Both the position numbers and the translations under genes were made by a program. The notes under the pieces are model-generated. The model ran no database searches. It was given only the letters and a program-made list of their open reading frames with translations, and had not been told where the DNA came from. Positions 27,156 through 36,981 of a DNA stretch of 64,000 bases are shown in pieces; the stretch's first letter is position 1, and the number at the start of each line of letters is the position of its first letter. Location of the stretch: assembly GCF_019048845.1 (NCBI RefSeq), contig NZ_CP077426.1, positions 1,969,501 through 2,033,500 of the forward strand, written 5' to 3'. The DNA is from Vibrio mimicus (lineage in GTDB: Bacteria > Pseudomonadota > Gammaproteobacteria > Enterobacterales > Vibrionaceae).

Positions 27156-28070
27156 GTGCTCAAAAAAAACATCACCGCCATGATGTTGTTGACATTTTCA
27201 GCCTGCGTAAACGCACAACAAGATGTGAACTTCCAATCTGATTTTGCCTACCAAATGGGCTGTGAACAGACCGGCTGCTACTTAAGCAATAATTATACCT
27301 TAGGCAATAATTATACCGATTCTCTCGGTGATCCGTTTTCTTTGAGCCTTAATGATGATCCATCACTCAAACTCGATGACCCCCTACCTAAATATCTGAT
27401 GGTGCAAGACACTCGTGATTGGGACTACCTCAAAGGCCAGACCTATACCATCTTAGGTCTGAGTGTTATGACCGCAGGATTAATGACTTTACTCCCAGAA
27501 TCCATCACCAAATGGGATGCGGAAGATCGCAAACTCAGCGGCCTTGGCAAAAAATGGAAAGATAACGTCAGCTCAGGGCCAACGTGGGATCGTGATGAGC
27601 ACTTCCTCAACTACATCATGCACCCTTACTTCGGTGGCGTTTACTACACCGCTGCGCGCCATGCAGGATTTAACGAGTTTGAGTCATTCCTCTATTCTGC
27701 AACCATGTCAACTTTCTTCTGGGAATATGGCGTTGAAGCCTTCGCAGAAGTGCCTTCATGGCAAGATATTTTTGTCACCCCATTCTTTGGTGCCGTGGTG
27801 GGTGAACTTATGTTTGAAGCAGAACAAAACATTGTCGCTAATGGTGGCGAATTAATGGGTTCAGATACAGTTGGAGGGGTAACGCTGTTCTTCCTCAACC
27901 CTATTGGCCATATACACGGTTGGGTAAGTAATGCGTGGGGAGGATCTGCGGATGTTTCCTTCCAGAGCAGCCCTTGGTCAAGCAACCCTAGCGCTGCCAA
28001 ATATGCGTTGGATGCAGGTGCTCCTATAGACTCTCAGTATTACGGTGTTAACCTAAAAATCAGCTTCTAG
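27156..28070 (+). CDS. Exported DUF3943-type protein
   Basis: A 304-residue protein with a signal peptide (KKNITAMMLLTFSACVNAQQ). The mature part has a conserved segment with HPYFGGVYYTAARHAGFN and FFWEYGVEAF, typical of DUF3943, and hydrophobic stretches that could be outer-membrane or membrane-associated. The GTG at 27156 with GGAG six bases upstream puts the signal peptide at the N-terminus; upstream ATGs add non-signal residues. Function unknown. It has its own terminator. Confidence 0.72.
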   Translation: MLKKNITAMMLLTFSACVNAQQDVNFQSDFAYQMGCEQTGCYLSNNYTLGNNYTDSLGDPFSLSLNDDPSLKLDDPLPKYLMVQDTRDWDYLKGQTYTILGLSVMTAGLMTLLPESITKWDAEDRKLSGLGKKWKDNVSSGPTWDRDEHFLNYIMHPYFGGVYYTAARHAGFNEFESFLYSATMSTFFWEYGVEAFAEVPSWQDIFVTPFFGAVVGELMFEAEQNIVANGGELMGSDTVGGVTLFFLNPIGHIHGWVSNAWGGSADVSFQSSPWSSNPSAAKYALDAGAPIDSQYYGVNLKISF

Positions 28071-28099
28071 CCATGCTTAAGCTAGCGACAAATATTAGA

Positions 28100-28130
28100 C
28101 AGGCAACATTATGGGGTTGCCTGTTTTTTT
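28100..28130 (+). terminator. Terminator of the DUF3943 gene
   Basis: Perfect stem CAGGCAAC / GTTGCCTG around an eight-base loop, followed by seven T. Confidence 0.9.
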
Positions 28131-28306
28131 ATTCCCTTTTTAGCTTCCCCCCTCTTAGACCTAGGCAGTAAATCTGTGGCGCAAGTAGAATTATTGTCTC
28201 TCCATTGATACTGCCTGTTCAAAAATTGACTTTCGTCAATTCTTAACCTAGCTAAGCTCCTACACTCAAAGAGCGAGCTACGCGAATCTCTTGTCAGGAG
28301 GCCAAC

Positions 28307-28819
28307 ATGAACAACATATTCATTGTAAACTTTGTCGGGAAAGCAACACCTGCCACCATCAAACGGTTGGCAGCCGTCACCCATGACAATGGTGGCAAAT
28401 GGCTGATCAGCAAAGTGAACTTCATCGAAGATAGAGTTGCCGCCGTGATCAAAATTGAGTTACCACAGGAGAATGCAGCGGCAGTGAAAGAGGCATTCGA
28501 ATCTTATCCTGGACTCTTAGTTGAAATTGAGGATGCCGATCACCACATCCATGCCGATGACACAGTGTATCAAATTCGCCTTGATGCAAATGACCGAGCC
28601 GGTATCGTCAATGAAATTACCCATCTTCTTGATAGGCAAGGGATCAGCATTTTGGATATGGATTGCCAACGCGTATTTATCGCCGGCGGCGGCGGTATTA
28701 GCTCTAGTTTATTTACGGCAAACGTCGCAATGCGTCTACCTATCGATACTGAAATTGACGACGTGGTGAAAGAGCTGGAATCCTTGAGCACAGATACCCG
28801 TGTAACACTTGAAGCTTAG
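28307..28819 (+). CDS. Tandem ACT-domain protein, GcvR-like
   Basis: A 170-residue cytoplasmic protein with two ACT domains (about 4-75 and 88-165). The second begins YQIRLDANDRAGIVNEITHLLDRQGISI, the typical amino-acid-binding fold. GcvR of E. coli has the same layout and represses glycine cleavage genes through GcvA, but paralogues exist and there is no gcv gene nearby, so the specific role is open. AGGAGG lies six bases before the ATG. It appears monocistronic. Confidence 0.75.
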   Translation: MNNIFIVNFVGKATPATIKRLAAVTHDNGGKWLISKVNFIEDRVAAVIKIELPQENAAAVKEAFESYPGLLVEIEDADHHIHADDTVYQIRLDANDRAGIVNEITHLLDRQGISILDMDCQRVFIAGGGGISSSLFTANVAMRLPIDTEIDDVVKELESLSTDTRVTLEA

Positions 28820-29073
28820 TTGAGTCCCACTTTTACCTTCTCTACCGAAACCATTTACCATGACATGGGAGGCTCGCCTCCCCCTAGGGTTTGAAATAAT
28901 TACATTGATTATCACCAAATAGTTGAACTAGTTAACATATTAAGCGTGCACAAGTGGCAAATCAGCCGATGTCATCCATGCTTTTAGGTGATCTTATCTG
29001 CAACTACCTACAAAACAATAACGCAGTTAAATAAGACATAGATCATCACAATGCTCAGTTAGGTGGTAACGTC

Positions 29074-30684
29074 ATGTTGAAGCTAGAGAATATTAAGGTC
29101 AGTTATAAACTGGCCGCTATTGTTATCGTTGGTATTATTGGTTTTATGGGCTTACTACTCATTTCCGCTAATGCCTTAAAAGAAAATTTGGTTGCCGAAC
29201 GTGAAGCGCGCTTAAAGGCTGTTTTAGAGAGCACCCTTTCTCAAGTTGCTTATCTCAACCAAACCCTACCGAAAGAACAAGCGCAAGAGCAAGCCAAGGC
29301 ACTGATCAACGCGCTACGTTTTGATGGCAACAATTACATGTTTGTGATTGACGAGTCGCGCTACACGATTGTGCACCCAATCCGCCAAGATTTAATCGGA
29401 AAACAAATGGGCAGCCCCGGAAAAGATACCGAAGGGCAATTTTGGTTCACCATGGTCGACCTAGCGCGCAATGGCCAGCAAGGCTCACTGATCTATCCTT
29501 GGCAAAATCAGCAAGGCAAGCCCGCGGATAAACTTTCTTATGTGAACGGTTTTACGCCTTGGGGGTGGATTTTTGGCTCGGGTATGTTGCTCGATGACAT
29601 ACAAACGGCTGTCTATCAGCAATTCCTCAAAATGGGTTTGGCAACCTTAGTCGTCACCTTATTTATGATAGGCCTCGGCGTGATCATCAGTCGTGCCATT
29701 ATCCAGCCGCTCGACACAATTAAAGATGCGATGAAACAAGTCGCCAAAGGTGACCTCACAGCCAAAATCCGTGTTAAGGGGCGCGATGAACTCGGCATTG
29801 TGGCGCAGCGTATTAACGACAGTATTGCCTCTGTGCGCGATGCTTTAGTCGAATCGGTTCAGTCTGCCTCATCTGTTGCCGAAGCGGCTGTACGCATTGC
29901 ATCCTCAGCAGAAGAAACGAGCCAGGCTGTCGTCTCTCAACGTGATCAATTAAACCAACTCGCAACAGCCATGAACCAGATGACGGCCACTGTAGCCGAT
30001 GTTGCTGGGCATGCGGAAGATACGGCACGCGATACGCGTGACGCCAGTAAGGAGGCAAATCTGGGTGACAAAGACGTCCATTCCAGTGTTGATAGTATTC
30101 GTGCCCTATCCACTGAGCTCGGGATTGCAACAGATCAAGTGAACAAACTGAAAGAAGGCGTGATGCAAATCAGTGAGGTCACGTCAGTCATCAGTGGCAT
30201 TTCAGAGCAAACTAATCTCCTCGCGCTAAATGCGGCCATTGAAGCGGCACGAACAGGGGAACAAGGCCGAGGATTTGCGGTGGTTGCTGATGAAGTGCGC
30301 AATTTAGCTAGCCGAACCCATCACTCTACAGACGAAATCCAAACCATGATCAACCGCTTACAACAACTTGCGGTGAGCACGGCAAGTGCGATGCAAAAGA
30401 GTCAGGACCTAGCCGCAAACAGTGTGTCTACAGCCGAAAATGCTGGTAACGATTTATCTCTGATTGTGAATCACATCCAACATGTCAGTGATAAAGCAAC
30501 ACAAATTGCAACAGCAGCGGAAGAGCAAAGTGCCGTTGCTGAAGAAATGAATCGCAACGTGAGCGGAATTAATGATGCTGCGTTAGAAATGTCGCAAGCT
30601 GCGACTTATTTGGCAGAAGAGAGTGAGAAACTAGCAGACTTATCTCGTCAACTTGATCAGAAACTAACGACTTTTAAACTGTGA
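29074..30684 (+). CDS. Methyl-accepting chemotaxis protein with single Cache sensor
   Basis: A 536-residue chemoreceptor. Membrane helix 1 lies at about 12-34, then a periplasmic sCache_2 domain ([20 protein letters not shown]...[13 protein letters not shown], about 60-185), membrane helix 2 at 189-210, HAMP ([26 protein letters not shown]) and a long cytoplasmic coiled coil. The signalling tip ([34 protein letters not shown]) is intact. There is no C-terminal CheR-binding pentapeptide. sCache_2 sensors often bind small carboxylates; the ligand cannot be read here. AGGTGG precedes the ATG. Confidence 0.93.
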   Translation: MLKLENIKVSYKLAAIVIVGIIGFMGLLLISANALKENLVAEREARLKAVLESTLSQVAYLNQTLPKEQAQEQAKALINALRFDGNNYMFVIDESRYTIVHPIRQDLIGKQMGSPGKDTEGQFWFTMVDLARNGQQGSLIYPWQNQQGKPADKLSYVNGFTPWGWIFGSGMLLDDIQTAVYQQFLKMGLATLVVTLFMIGLGVIISRAIIQPLDTIKDAMKQVAKGDLTAKIRVKGRDELGIVAQRINDSIASVRDALVESVQSASSVAEAAVRIASSAEETSQAVVSQRDQLNQLATAMNQMTATVADVAGHAEDTARDTRDASKEANLGDKDVHSSVDSIRALSTELGIATDQVNKLKEGVMQISEVTSVISGISEQTNLLALNAAIEAARTGEQGRGFAVVADEVRNLASRTHHSTDEIQTMINRLQQLAVSTASAMQKSQDLAANSVSTAENAGNDLSLIVNHIQHVSDKATQIATAAEEQSAVAEEMNRNVSGINDAALEMSQAATYLAEESEKLADLSRQLDQKLTTFKL

Positions 30685-30777
30685 TCTAACTCTTTTTATA
30701 GACAGCGCGGAGATCATCATGGGCATTCCCCAATGAAAGTGCTACCCTTACGCCATTATCTATTGCGAGAGAACAAA

Positions 30778-31128
30778 ATGAGCAAATTAACGGCAGATAT
30801 CGACGCGAATCTAGCGCTGTTTATTCAAGAAACCCAAGAAACCCAGCTAGTATGGGGTTTACGTAACGAAGAAGGTTGGCTCTCTTGTGAATCGACTGAA
30901 TTTGAAGAAAGTGAAGTCATGCCTTTCTGGTCATCAAAAGAAGATGCGCAAATTCATAATGTCGAAGAGTGGGCAGACTTTGAAGTGGTTGAAATCCCAT
31001 TTGATGTATTTGTTGAAGATTGGTTGATTACCCTAGATGAAGATGGTGTTCTCGTTGGACCAAACTGGAACGCAAGTCTAGAAGGTAAAGAATTAGAGCC
31101 ATCACAACTGGCCAAACTCTACCTGTAA
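30778..31128 (+). CDS. DUF2750 family protein
   Basis: A small acidic cytoplasmic protein of 116 residues, many Glu and Trp, with the DUF2750 pattern (VWGLRNEEGWLS, MPFWSSKEDAQIH, LVGPNWN). No catalytic motif is evident and the family has no known function. The start at MSKLTADIDANL fits the family; an in-frame ATG 45 bases upstream lies in the leader. It lies 93 bases after the chemoreceptor gene and ends before a strong terminator, so co-transcription with the receptor is possible. Confidence 0.78.
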   Translation: MSKLTADIDANLALFIQETQETQLVWGLRNEEGWLSCESTEFEESEVMPFWSSKEDAQIHNVEEWADFEVVEIPFDVFVEDWLITLDEDGVLVGPNWNASLEGKELEPSQLAKLYL

Positions 31129-31175
31129 CCTATTCCCTATGTAGGTTTATAGGTATTTCGGTTCTCCCTACCGAT

Positions 31176-31203
31176 AAGGCGCGTTTTCGCGCCTTTTGTT
31201 TTT
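31176..31203 (+). terminator. Terminator after the DUF2750 gene
   Basis: Stem AAGGCGCG-TTTT-CGCGCCTT followed by TTGTTTTT, 48 bases past the stop. Confidence 0.9.
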
Positions 31204-31303
31204 CCGTATTAATTTTGCCGCCCTAACCTATGCTCAGCAATAGCCCCATTTAGCAAGCTTTGTTACACTTGCCCTCCTGTTAAACACCACCCGGAACGCA
31301 AGC

Positions 31304-31879
31304 ATGCAATTAACCAAGCTGACGCAAGAGATCTTCGACCACTTATATCGTGATATCAGTGAGTTTCGTCAAACCTTTGATCTGCCGGTCGCCGCGCCAC
31401 AAACTTTAAACGAGCAGGCTGATACCTTACACAGCTCTTTGGCGATAGAAGAGCTGACAGAGCTTGCACAAGCCGATAATAAAACTGAACAAGCGGATGC
31501 TATTGTGGATACCGTGTACGTTCTTATGGGACGACTGGTGCATTTGGGACAAGCTAAAATGGCAGACAATCTCGCCATCAGCTATCTGATTGATCTTCTT
31601 CTGCATGTCGCCAATAACTTAAACATCGAATTCCTACCTTGCTGGGATGAAGTGCATAGCTCCAACATGAGTAAAGTGTGCCGTAACGAGCAAGAGTATT
31701 TAGATACTGAGAAATTCTATGCGGAACAAGGTATTAAACTGATGGCGGTTCACCAAGGTGAGTACATCATTGCAAAATGTGCCGAAGATTTTATCTCTGA
31801 GTCAAAAACCATTCGTCAGGGTAAAGTGCTCAAATCCGTTTACTATCGTCCGGCTAACTTGGCGGCGCTGACTCAATAG
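31304..31879 (+). CDS. All-alpha NTP pyrophosphohydrolase (MazG/PRA-PH superfamily)
   Basis: A 191-residue protein. The metal-binding pattern EELTELAQA (E-E-x-x-E) followed by QADAIVDTVYVLMG (D-x-x-x-D) at about 49-77 is the hallmark of all-alpha NTP pyrophosphatases, which cleave NTPs to NMP and pyrophosphate, often for nucleotide-pool cleaning. Substrate not determinable. The C-terminal part (KFYAEQGIKLMAVHQGEYIIAKCAED) resembles the HAD-associated NTPase group found in Vibrio. It is monocistronic between two terminators. Confidence 0.75.
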   Translation: MQLTKLTQEIFDHLYRDISEFRQTFDLPVAAPQTLNEQADTLHSSLAIEELTELAQADNKTEQADAIVDTVYVLMGRLVHLGQAKMADNLAISYLIDLLLHVANNLNIEFLPCWDEVHSSNMSKVCRNEQEYLDTEKFYAEQGIKLMAVHQGEYIIAKCAEDFISESKTIRQGKVLKSVYYRPANLAALTQ

Positions 31880-31933
31880 CAAATCTCACAATAATTTGGC
31901 GTTTTCATTTTTAAGCCCAATCAATGAGCAGTA

Positions 31934-31962
31934 AAAAGCCACCTTAATCTAAGGTGGCTTTT
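31934..31962. terminator. Bidirectional terminator between the NTPase gene and btuD
   Basis: Perfect 13-base stem AAAAGCCACCTTA / TAAGGTGGCTTTT around ATC, with A and T runs at the outer edges for both strands. Confidence 0.92.
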
Positions 31963-31993
31963 CATATCAGATTAACGATCATTCAAGGGGAAC

Positions 31994-32749
31994 TCAGTCA
32001 AACAGAAGATGGTAATGACCTTCAAGTTCGATACGGCGGATTGACGCTCCAAACACCGCTTGTAGTGCTTCTTGAGTAAGCACCTCTTCAGCATAGCCTG
32101 CGCGATACAACACTCCATTTTTGAGCATCAGAACCTTATCTGCGTGTCGCAAAGTCCGATTGAGGTCATGGTTAGCCATAATGATGGTCAGTCCTTGTCC
32201 GGCCATTCGCTCAATCAAACGATACAACAAACTTTCTTGAGCAATGTCGAGCGGTGCTGCGGGTTCATCCCAAATCAGCAAACGGGCAGATGGATTTAAC
32301 GCCGGAGAGACTTGTAAGCAACTGCCAGCCAAACGTACGCGTTGCCATTCGCCACCGGAAAGTTGATGGATCGAACGATGCAGCTTGTCATCAATATTCA
32401 GCAGACGACTGATCTCATCAATTTCACTGGCCACTTCTGGGCTATCAATCGCCATACTGGCAGGGATGGAAAGCGCTAAATATTGGAAAACCTGCAATTG
32501 AAAACTGGGTTTATCATTTTGGGCAAGATAGGCACGATGCAGGGCTAATTCAGAAAGACTAGCCTCCCCCACTTCCAACTCATCAATCTGGATTGAACCT
32601 GAAAATGACGTCAACCCCGCCAATGCTGCCAGAAAGGTACTCTTGCCACTGCCATTGGGGCCAATCACATGCCAAACCTCGCCAGCGTTGGCACTGAGTG
32701 AGAGAGGTAGCAGACGCGAATCCACCTGTAAGCTATTAACACGAATCAT
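31994..32749 (-). CDS. btuD: Vitamin B12 ABC transporter ATPase
   Basis: ATP-binding subunit (251 residues) of the BtuCD-F cobalamin importer. Walker [10 protein letters not shown] (about 31-39), signature LSGGEWQRV and Walker [13 protein letters not shown] with H-loop (ANHDLN) are all present. It overlaps the 3' end of btuC by 14 bases, so the pair is translationally coupled. The periplasmic binding protein btuF is not in this window. Confidence 0.92.
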   Translation of the reverse strand: MIRVNSLQVDSRLLPLSLSANAGEVWHVIGPNGSGKSTFLAALAGLTSFSGSIQIDELEVGEASLSELALHRAYLAQNDKPSFQLQVFQYLALSIPASMAIDSPEVASEIDEISRLLNIDDKLHRSIHQLSGGEWQRVRLAGSCLQVSPALNPSARLLIWDEPAAPLDIAQESLLYRLIERMAGQGLTIIMANHDLNRTLRHADKVLMLKNGVLYRAGYAEEVLTQEALQAVFGASIRRIELEGHYHLLFD

Positions 32750-33743
32750 GGTTTCTCACCAACATCCAGATAAAGATTGGCGCCCCCAGAGTGGTCGTGA
32801 CCACACCAAGGGGTAGCTCACCACTGCCTAGAGCCATACGCGCAATCAGATCCGCGCTCACCAATAACAGAGCGCCGCACAGGGCAGACATAGGTAACAG
32901 GAGTCGATTTTCAGAGCCTAGCGTTAAACGCAGTAAATGAGGGACCACCAATCCCACGAAACCAATTACGCCCCCCAACGCCACAGAGGCACCGACCAAT
33001 AACGCAATAGCCAGAATCAAACGCCAGCGGACACGATGAATATCGACACCCAATTGTTTTGCGTGACCTTCTCCGAGCATGAGCTTATCCAAAAGTCCGC
33101 CTTGTAACGCAAGCCAAACCACCACCGGAATCGCGACCAAAGAGAGTGTGTGCTGATACCAACTAACGCCTGCAACACTGCCCATCAGCCAATACATCAA
33201 CTGACGTAAACCTAAATCATCACTGAAATAGAATGCCCAAGTGACCACTGCGCCTGACAAGATACCTAGTGCAACACCGACCAGCAGCAACCTTGCCGTG
33301 GTTAAGCGTAATTTGCGTGCCATCGTCACCAAAAGTAGGGTAAACAGCAATGCTCCTAGCACGGCGGCAACCATAAATGCTTCGGGAGAATTTAAACTTG
33401 GGAAGAACAGCAGCAAGATGACCATAGCAACACTCGCCCCACCGGAAATGCCCACCACACCGGGCTCAGCAAGCACGTTGCCGAGCAACACTTGTAAAGT
33501 TGCGCCTGCAATCGCCAAAGAAGCACCAATTACCGCCGCCGCAAGCAGCCTTGGCAGGCGTAGCTCCCACACCAATTGCTGTTCAAGTGAAGACCATGTA
33601 GAAAATGGCGACAACCATAGCTCTCCCACGAGCAGATAAACCGCACATAAGCTGAAAAATAACCCAAGCAGCAGATAGCCGCTGCGCCGCCAGCGTTGTT
33701 GTTTATGCTGAAGTAATCGATGAAAATCCATCTTATTATTCAT
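32736..33743 (-). CDS. btuC: Vitamin B12 ABC transporter permease
   Basis: FecCD/BtuC-type permease of 335 residues with about ten membrane helices. The family segments [39 protein letters not shown] and [16 protein letters not shown] are intact. It imports cobalamin across the inner membrane with BtuD. Neither ATG (33743 or 33731) has a clear ribosome site; the upstream one is given. A terminator separates it from the astE-like gene upstream. Confidence 0.9.
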   Translation of the reverse strand: MNNKMDFHRLLQHKQQRWRRSGYLLLGLFFSLCAVYLLVGELWLSPFSTWSSLEQQLVWELRLPRLLAAAVIGASLAIAGATLQVLLGNVLAEPGVVGISGGASVAMVILLLFFPSLNSPEAFMVAAVLGALLFTLLLVTMARKLRLTTARLLLVGVALGILSGAVVTWAFYFSDDLGLRQLMYWLMGSVAGVSWYQHTLSLVAIPVVVWLALQGGLLDKLMLGEGHAKQLGVDIHRVRWRLILAIALLVGASVALGGVIGFVGLVVPHLLRLTLGSENRLLLPMSALCGALLLVSADLIARMALGSGELPLGVVTTTLGAPIFIWMLVRNHDSC

Positions 33744-33744
33744 A

Positions 33745-33780
33745 GAAAAAAGAATGGCCTAACCTTACCGTTAAGCCATT
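33745..33780 (-). terminator. Terminator of the astE-like gene
   Basis: Stem AATGGCTTAAC / GTTAGGCCATT (with a small mismatch) followed on the minus strand by six T, between astE and btuC. It suggests btuCD has its own promoter or depends on read-through. Confidence 0.75.
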
Positions 33781-33811
33781 CAAATAGAAAGTGGTTCATG
33801 TGAATGCACAA

Positions 33812-34840
33812 TCAGTCGTACACCAATTGGTCATCTTCATAGCGGGTAATCACTTTACACACCATTAATGCAGCACGTTGCCCTATTGCCACATTCCGAT
33901 TCGGGAATACGATCGCTTCCCCTTCATTTTTCGCCATCAATGGCTTCTCACCATCATGGCCAAACACCTCACCGTGCATAAAGGCGGTGAAGTTTTCCAC
34001 ATCATCACTGAAGCGAAAATCAAAATCATCGTGAAGTCGCACTATGGTTCGACTCACTCGATACATCACGGCCTTTCTTGGTAGATGTTCAGGTTTATGA
34101 CGAGAGATCAGATCACGCATCGCCAAATCTAAGGCTAAGAGGCGATCTAATTTGTTTTCACCTAAACGAGCAACTTGGCCAAGCTCTAAGGTTAAAGCTT
34201 GAGCAGCAAAATGCTCTGCTGAGTACCAACTAAACGTACTGGATGGGGCATTTGAAAGCATGACCGCTTCGATATGAGCTTGTTCAACAAACTGGATCAA
34301 CTCTCGGCTTCGCACTGCATGACGTGATTTGGGGCTCACCGCGAAGGAATAATGTTTAGACGCACGAATTGCGCAGTGCAAGTCCAAGTGCCAACGAGAA
34401 TACTCTTCTGTATTGACGAAAAATTGCGTAAGCAGTAATTTCAGATTATCCGCAATCGCAGATTCGATAGTGTGCACGTGGGGTTTATCATCAAATAAGC
34501 GGTTGAGGTTCTGCTCAATGAAGCGCGTATGCTGCCCTGTAGCTTGAGGGTGAGCCAGAATGAACAAACAGCGCTCTGCTACCGGTTGAAATCCGCTGAC
34601 AATATCGTCAATCCACTTATCCATGAGCTCCATAGGCGCCGTTTCATCACCGTGGATGCCGCAAGAAATCACTATATTTTTGGTGGTTGCATCATACTGT
34701 GCAGGGATAACTTCTAACACGCCACGCTGGTGTAGCGTCAGGGTTACACCTTGAGCCGTAGACAGCGATTGGGTGCCCATGGGATGAGCAAGGTCTAAGC
34801 TATCGAACAGAAAAGATTGGCGGAAGAGAGACTTCGTCAT
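33812..34840 (-). CDS. astE: Succinylglutamate desuccinylase
   Basis: A 342-residue zinc carboxypeptidase-like enzyme (AstE/AspA superfamily). Zinc ligands lie in GIHGDETAPME and in the later HLDLHCAI; the catalytic Glu is in ALTLELGQV. In the AST pathway it releases glutamate and succinate from N2-succinylglutamate. AAGGAG lies six bases before the ATG. No other ast gene is in the window, and it sits between cobC and btuC, both cobalamin genes. The gene is monocistronic with a terminator. Confidence 0.85.
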   Translation of the reverse strand: MTKSLFRQSFLFDSLDLAHPMGTQSLSTAQGVTLTLHQRGVLEVIPAQYDATTKNIVISCGIHGDETAPMELMDKWIDDIVSGFQPVAERCLFILAHPQATGQHTRFIEQNLNRLFDDKPHVHTIESAIADNLKLLLTQFFVNTEEYSRWHLDLHCAIRASKHYSFAVSPKSRHAVRSRELIQFVEQAHIEAVMLSNAPSSTFSWYSAEHFAAQALTLELGQVARLGENKLDRLLALDLAMRDLISRHKPEHLPRKAVMYRVSRTIVRLHDDFDFRFSDDVENFTAFMHGEVFGHDGEKPLMAKNEGEAIVFPNRNVAIGQRAALMVCKVITRYEDDQLVYD

Positions 34841-35043
34841 GCGCTACTCCTTTATTGCACAGCGGTATGTTAAGAAATTGTACGAACAATTTATGCCGAA
34901 ACGATCGCACTTATGGCCTCTCACCCTAACCGAGCCAAGAGAGTCGAACATGATTCACACCAAACCAGATGGCGACGATACCGCCGCAGATTCTAGCACT
35001 AATTCAATGAGATACACTATATTCAATTCTGGGATCCACAGCC
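34841..35043. other. Intergenic DNA upstream of astE
   Basis: 203 bases. The 127-codon plus-strand frame running through it and into cobC has poor composition and opposes cobC for half its length, so I do not call it. No clear promoter or terminator is visible. Confidence 0.4.
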
Positions 35044-35640
35044 TCAAAGCGCATTTCCGATGCTGTTCACGCTCACGAAAGGTGACTCACCAGGATAAAG
35101 GTTTAGTTGAGTCAGCGACTGATGAGGTATGGTTAAACGGCCATACCAATTCGGATTGCGCCAATCCACCCCCAACACTTCGGCCAAAATCAAGCGAATG
35201 GTTCCTGCATGGCAAAGTATGAGTGTATCGCTATCCAATCTTGGCAACCATGCTTGCCAAGATTGGCAAACTCGTTGATACGCATCGGCTAAGGGTTCGG
35301 CTTGCGGTAAGGTATGTTTTGCAGGATCTTGCCAAAAGGCCTCTAGCAGTGGCCATTCACTTTCTAACTCAGTAAAAGATTGTCCATCAAACTGACCAAA
35401 ATCCAGTTCTCGCAGATTAACATCATAGTTAAGCGTGATCTCCGGACGTGCCTCCTGAATCAACTGCGCCAGATCAGCACAACGACGTAAAGGAGAGCTA
35501 ATTACTCGCGAGAAAGGTAAGTTCATCAGTTGATCAGCGATCGCTTGCTGAATTTCGCTATCAACCGCAACATCAGTCACACCATTGAGCGCGGCAGGCC
35601 CTTGCGTTTTTCCGTGGCGCAGTAACCAAATTCGGATCAT
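35044..35640 (-). CDS. cobC: Alpha-ribazole-5'-phosphate phosphatase (histidine phosphatase family)
   Basis: A 198-residue histidine phosphatase. The phosphohistidine motif is LLRHGKT at 6-12, the second arginine lies in SSPLRRCADLA, the catalytic Glu in LRELDFGQFDG and the second histidine in LILCHAGTIRL. Position after cobT-cobS-cobU supports CobC, which dephosphorylates alpha-ribazole phosphate or cobalamin phosphate in nucleotide-loop assembly. The stop is about 200 bases from astE. Confidence 0.87.
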   Translation of the reverse strand: MIRIWLLRHGKTQGPAALNGVTDVAVDSEIQQAIADQLMNLPFSRVISSPLRRCADLAQLIQEARPEITLNYDVNLRELDFGQFDGQSFTELESEWPLLEAFWQDPAKHTLPQAEPLADAYQRVCQSWQAWLPRLDSDTLILCHAGTIRLILAEVLGVDWRNPNWYGRLTIPHQSLTQLNLYPGESPFVSVNSIGNAL

Positions 35641-35644
35641 AACG

Positions 35645-36187
35645 TTAGCTCTCGCCTTTTAAACACTGTGGTAGTCCCGCAACCACCAAAGTCACCGAAT
35701 CCGCTAACGCAGCGATTTTCTGGTTCATCCAACCCGCATGGTCAACAAAGAAGCGAGTCAGTTCCCCCATAGGAACTACTCCCATCCCAACTTCATTACT
35801 GACTAAGATCACTTGAGCTTGAGTCTGTGCCAATGCAGCCAGCAGTTGCTCTATATACTCATCAATCAACGAGGAAGAAAGCGATTGTTCATGTTCAAAA
35901 AGCAGGTTGTTCAACCACAAGGTCAGGCAATCCACCAACACCACATCGTTTTTTTGAAAGCGAGCTAAATAGTCTGCGAGTGCCAGCGGCACTTCGTGCT
36001 CAATCCACTCGGCATTCCGCCTTGCTTGATGATGCGCAATTCGCGCACGCATCTCCTCATCAAAGGCAGTGGCGGTTGCAACATAATGCAAGGTTGCCGA
36101 TTGCTTTTGTGCAGCCTGTTTAGCAAGACATTCCGCATGACTCGATTTACCACTGCGTGCGCCACCTAAAATCAAATGTACGCTCAC
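35645..36187 (-). CDS. cobU: Adenosylcobinamide kinase / guanylyltransferase
   Basis: Bifunctional enzyme of 180 residues that phosphorylates adenosylcobinamide and transfers GMP to it. The P-loop is GGARSGKSSHAE at 8-19; the guanylylated histidine lies in the ARIAHHQARR segment. VSNEVGMGVVPMG is a strong family signature. The start is GTG with GGAG five bases upstream. It begins eight bases after the cobS stop and ends four bases before cobC. Confidence 0.93.
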   Translation of the reverse strand: MSVHLILGGARSGKSSHAECLAKQAAQKQSATLHYVATATAFDEEMRARIAHHQARRNAEWIEHEVPLALADYLARFQKNDVVLVDCLTLWLNNLLFEHEQSLSSSLIDEYIEQLLAALAQTQAQVILVSNEVGMGVVPMGELTRFFVDHAGWMNQKIAALADSVTLVVAGLPQCLKGES

Positions 36188-36195
36188 CTTGTCTC

Positions 36196-36981
36196 CTAAA
36201 TCATCAGTTCATGTTGTAGAAAAGCTAACAGGATCATATAGATAATTAATTCCATTAACTGTTGTGCAGCTCCCAAACAATCACCCGTGAAACCGCCTAT
36301 GCGATTGATCAACCACGAACGGAAGGTATGCCTAAAAATCACGCTTGCCGCGATCATCACTGCCATGAATTGCCATGAAAACACCAGTAAGGTTGCCAAA
36401 GCCGTGAGCGCTAAAATCGCAACATCAGTGCCCGACTGTTGCTGCGCAAGAGGTTTGCTTTTACTGCTGTCGGTATCGGAAACATAGGGGGTATTGCGAA
36501 TCAAAGAAGCCGCCACCGCACGGCTTAACGTATACGCAAGCAACCATATCGGCACCAGTGAGGTTAGATCAGCAAGTTCAGTCAGCAGCAAGTATTTACC
36601 AAATAAAGCCATCAGCAGAGCACAGGCTCCATAAGTCCCAATGCGGCTGTCTTTCATAATCGCTAAACGGCGCTCTGCGGTCATTCCTCCACCGATGCCA
36701 TCGGCCATATCGGCTAACCCATCTTCGTGGAATGCTCCAGTCAGTAATAGGCTAAGTACCATCGTCAGAAACACACTGATGTTGGTAGAAAAAAGTTGGG
36801 TAGCTAAGGAGTACACGAGCGCACAAATTGCCCCGAGGAGTAAACCGACTAACGCAAAATAGCGGCCGGCCTGATTCATGCGCTCACTGCTATAAGGTAA
36901 ATTGACTGGCACAGGAATGCGCGAAAAAAAGCTGACCGCCAATAGAAAAAGTTCAAGTTGATAACGAAGAATCGGCCTCAT
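36196..36981 (-). CDS. cobS: Adenosylcobinamide-GDP ribazoletransferase (cobalamin synthase)
   Basis: Integral membrane protein of 261 residues that joins adenosylcobinamide-GDP and alpha-ribazole. The conserved [35 protein letters not shown] (about 84-118; given here in two overlapping family blocks, [12 protein letters not shown] and [10 protein letters not shown]) holds the metal-binding acids. Five to seven membrane helices follow. The ATG overlaps the cobT stop by one base. Part of cobT-cobS-cobU-cobC. Confidence 0.92.
   Translation of the reverse strand: MRPILRYQLELFLLAVSFFSRIPVPVNLPYSSERMNQAGRYFALVGLLLGAICALVYSLATQLFSTNISVFLTMVLSLLLTGAFHEDGLADMADGIGGGMTAERRLAIMKDSRIGTYGACALLMALFGKYLLLTELADLTSLVPIWLLAYTLSRAVAASLIRNTPYVSDTDSSKSKPLAQQQSGTDVAILALTALATLLVFSWQFMAVMIAASVIFRHTFRSWLINRIGGFTGDCLGAAQQLMELIIYMILLAFLQHELMI

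Noticed and set aside
28109..28384. 91-codon minus-strand frame around the GcvR-like start
   Set aside because: Antisense to a terminator and to the start of a well-supported gene; low-complexity translation.
28867..28882. GGGAGGC-TC-GCCTCCC hairpin after the GcvR-like gene as a terminator
   Set aside because: The loop of two bases is too tight and no T run follows; it may be chance or a weak processing site.
34839..35222. 127-codon plus-strand frame upstream of astE
   Set aside because: Runs antisense into cobC, composition unlike a protein, and no ribosome site; a shadow of the cobC strand.
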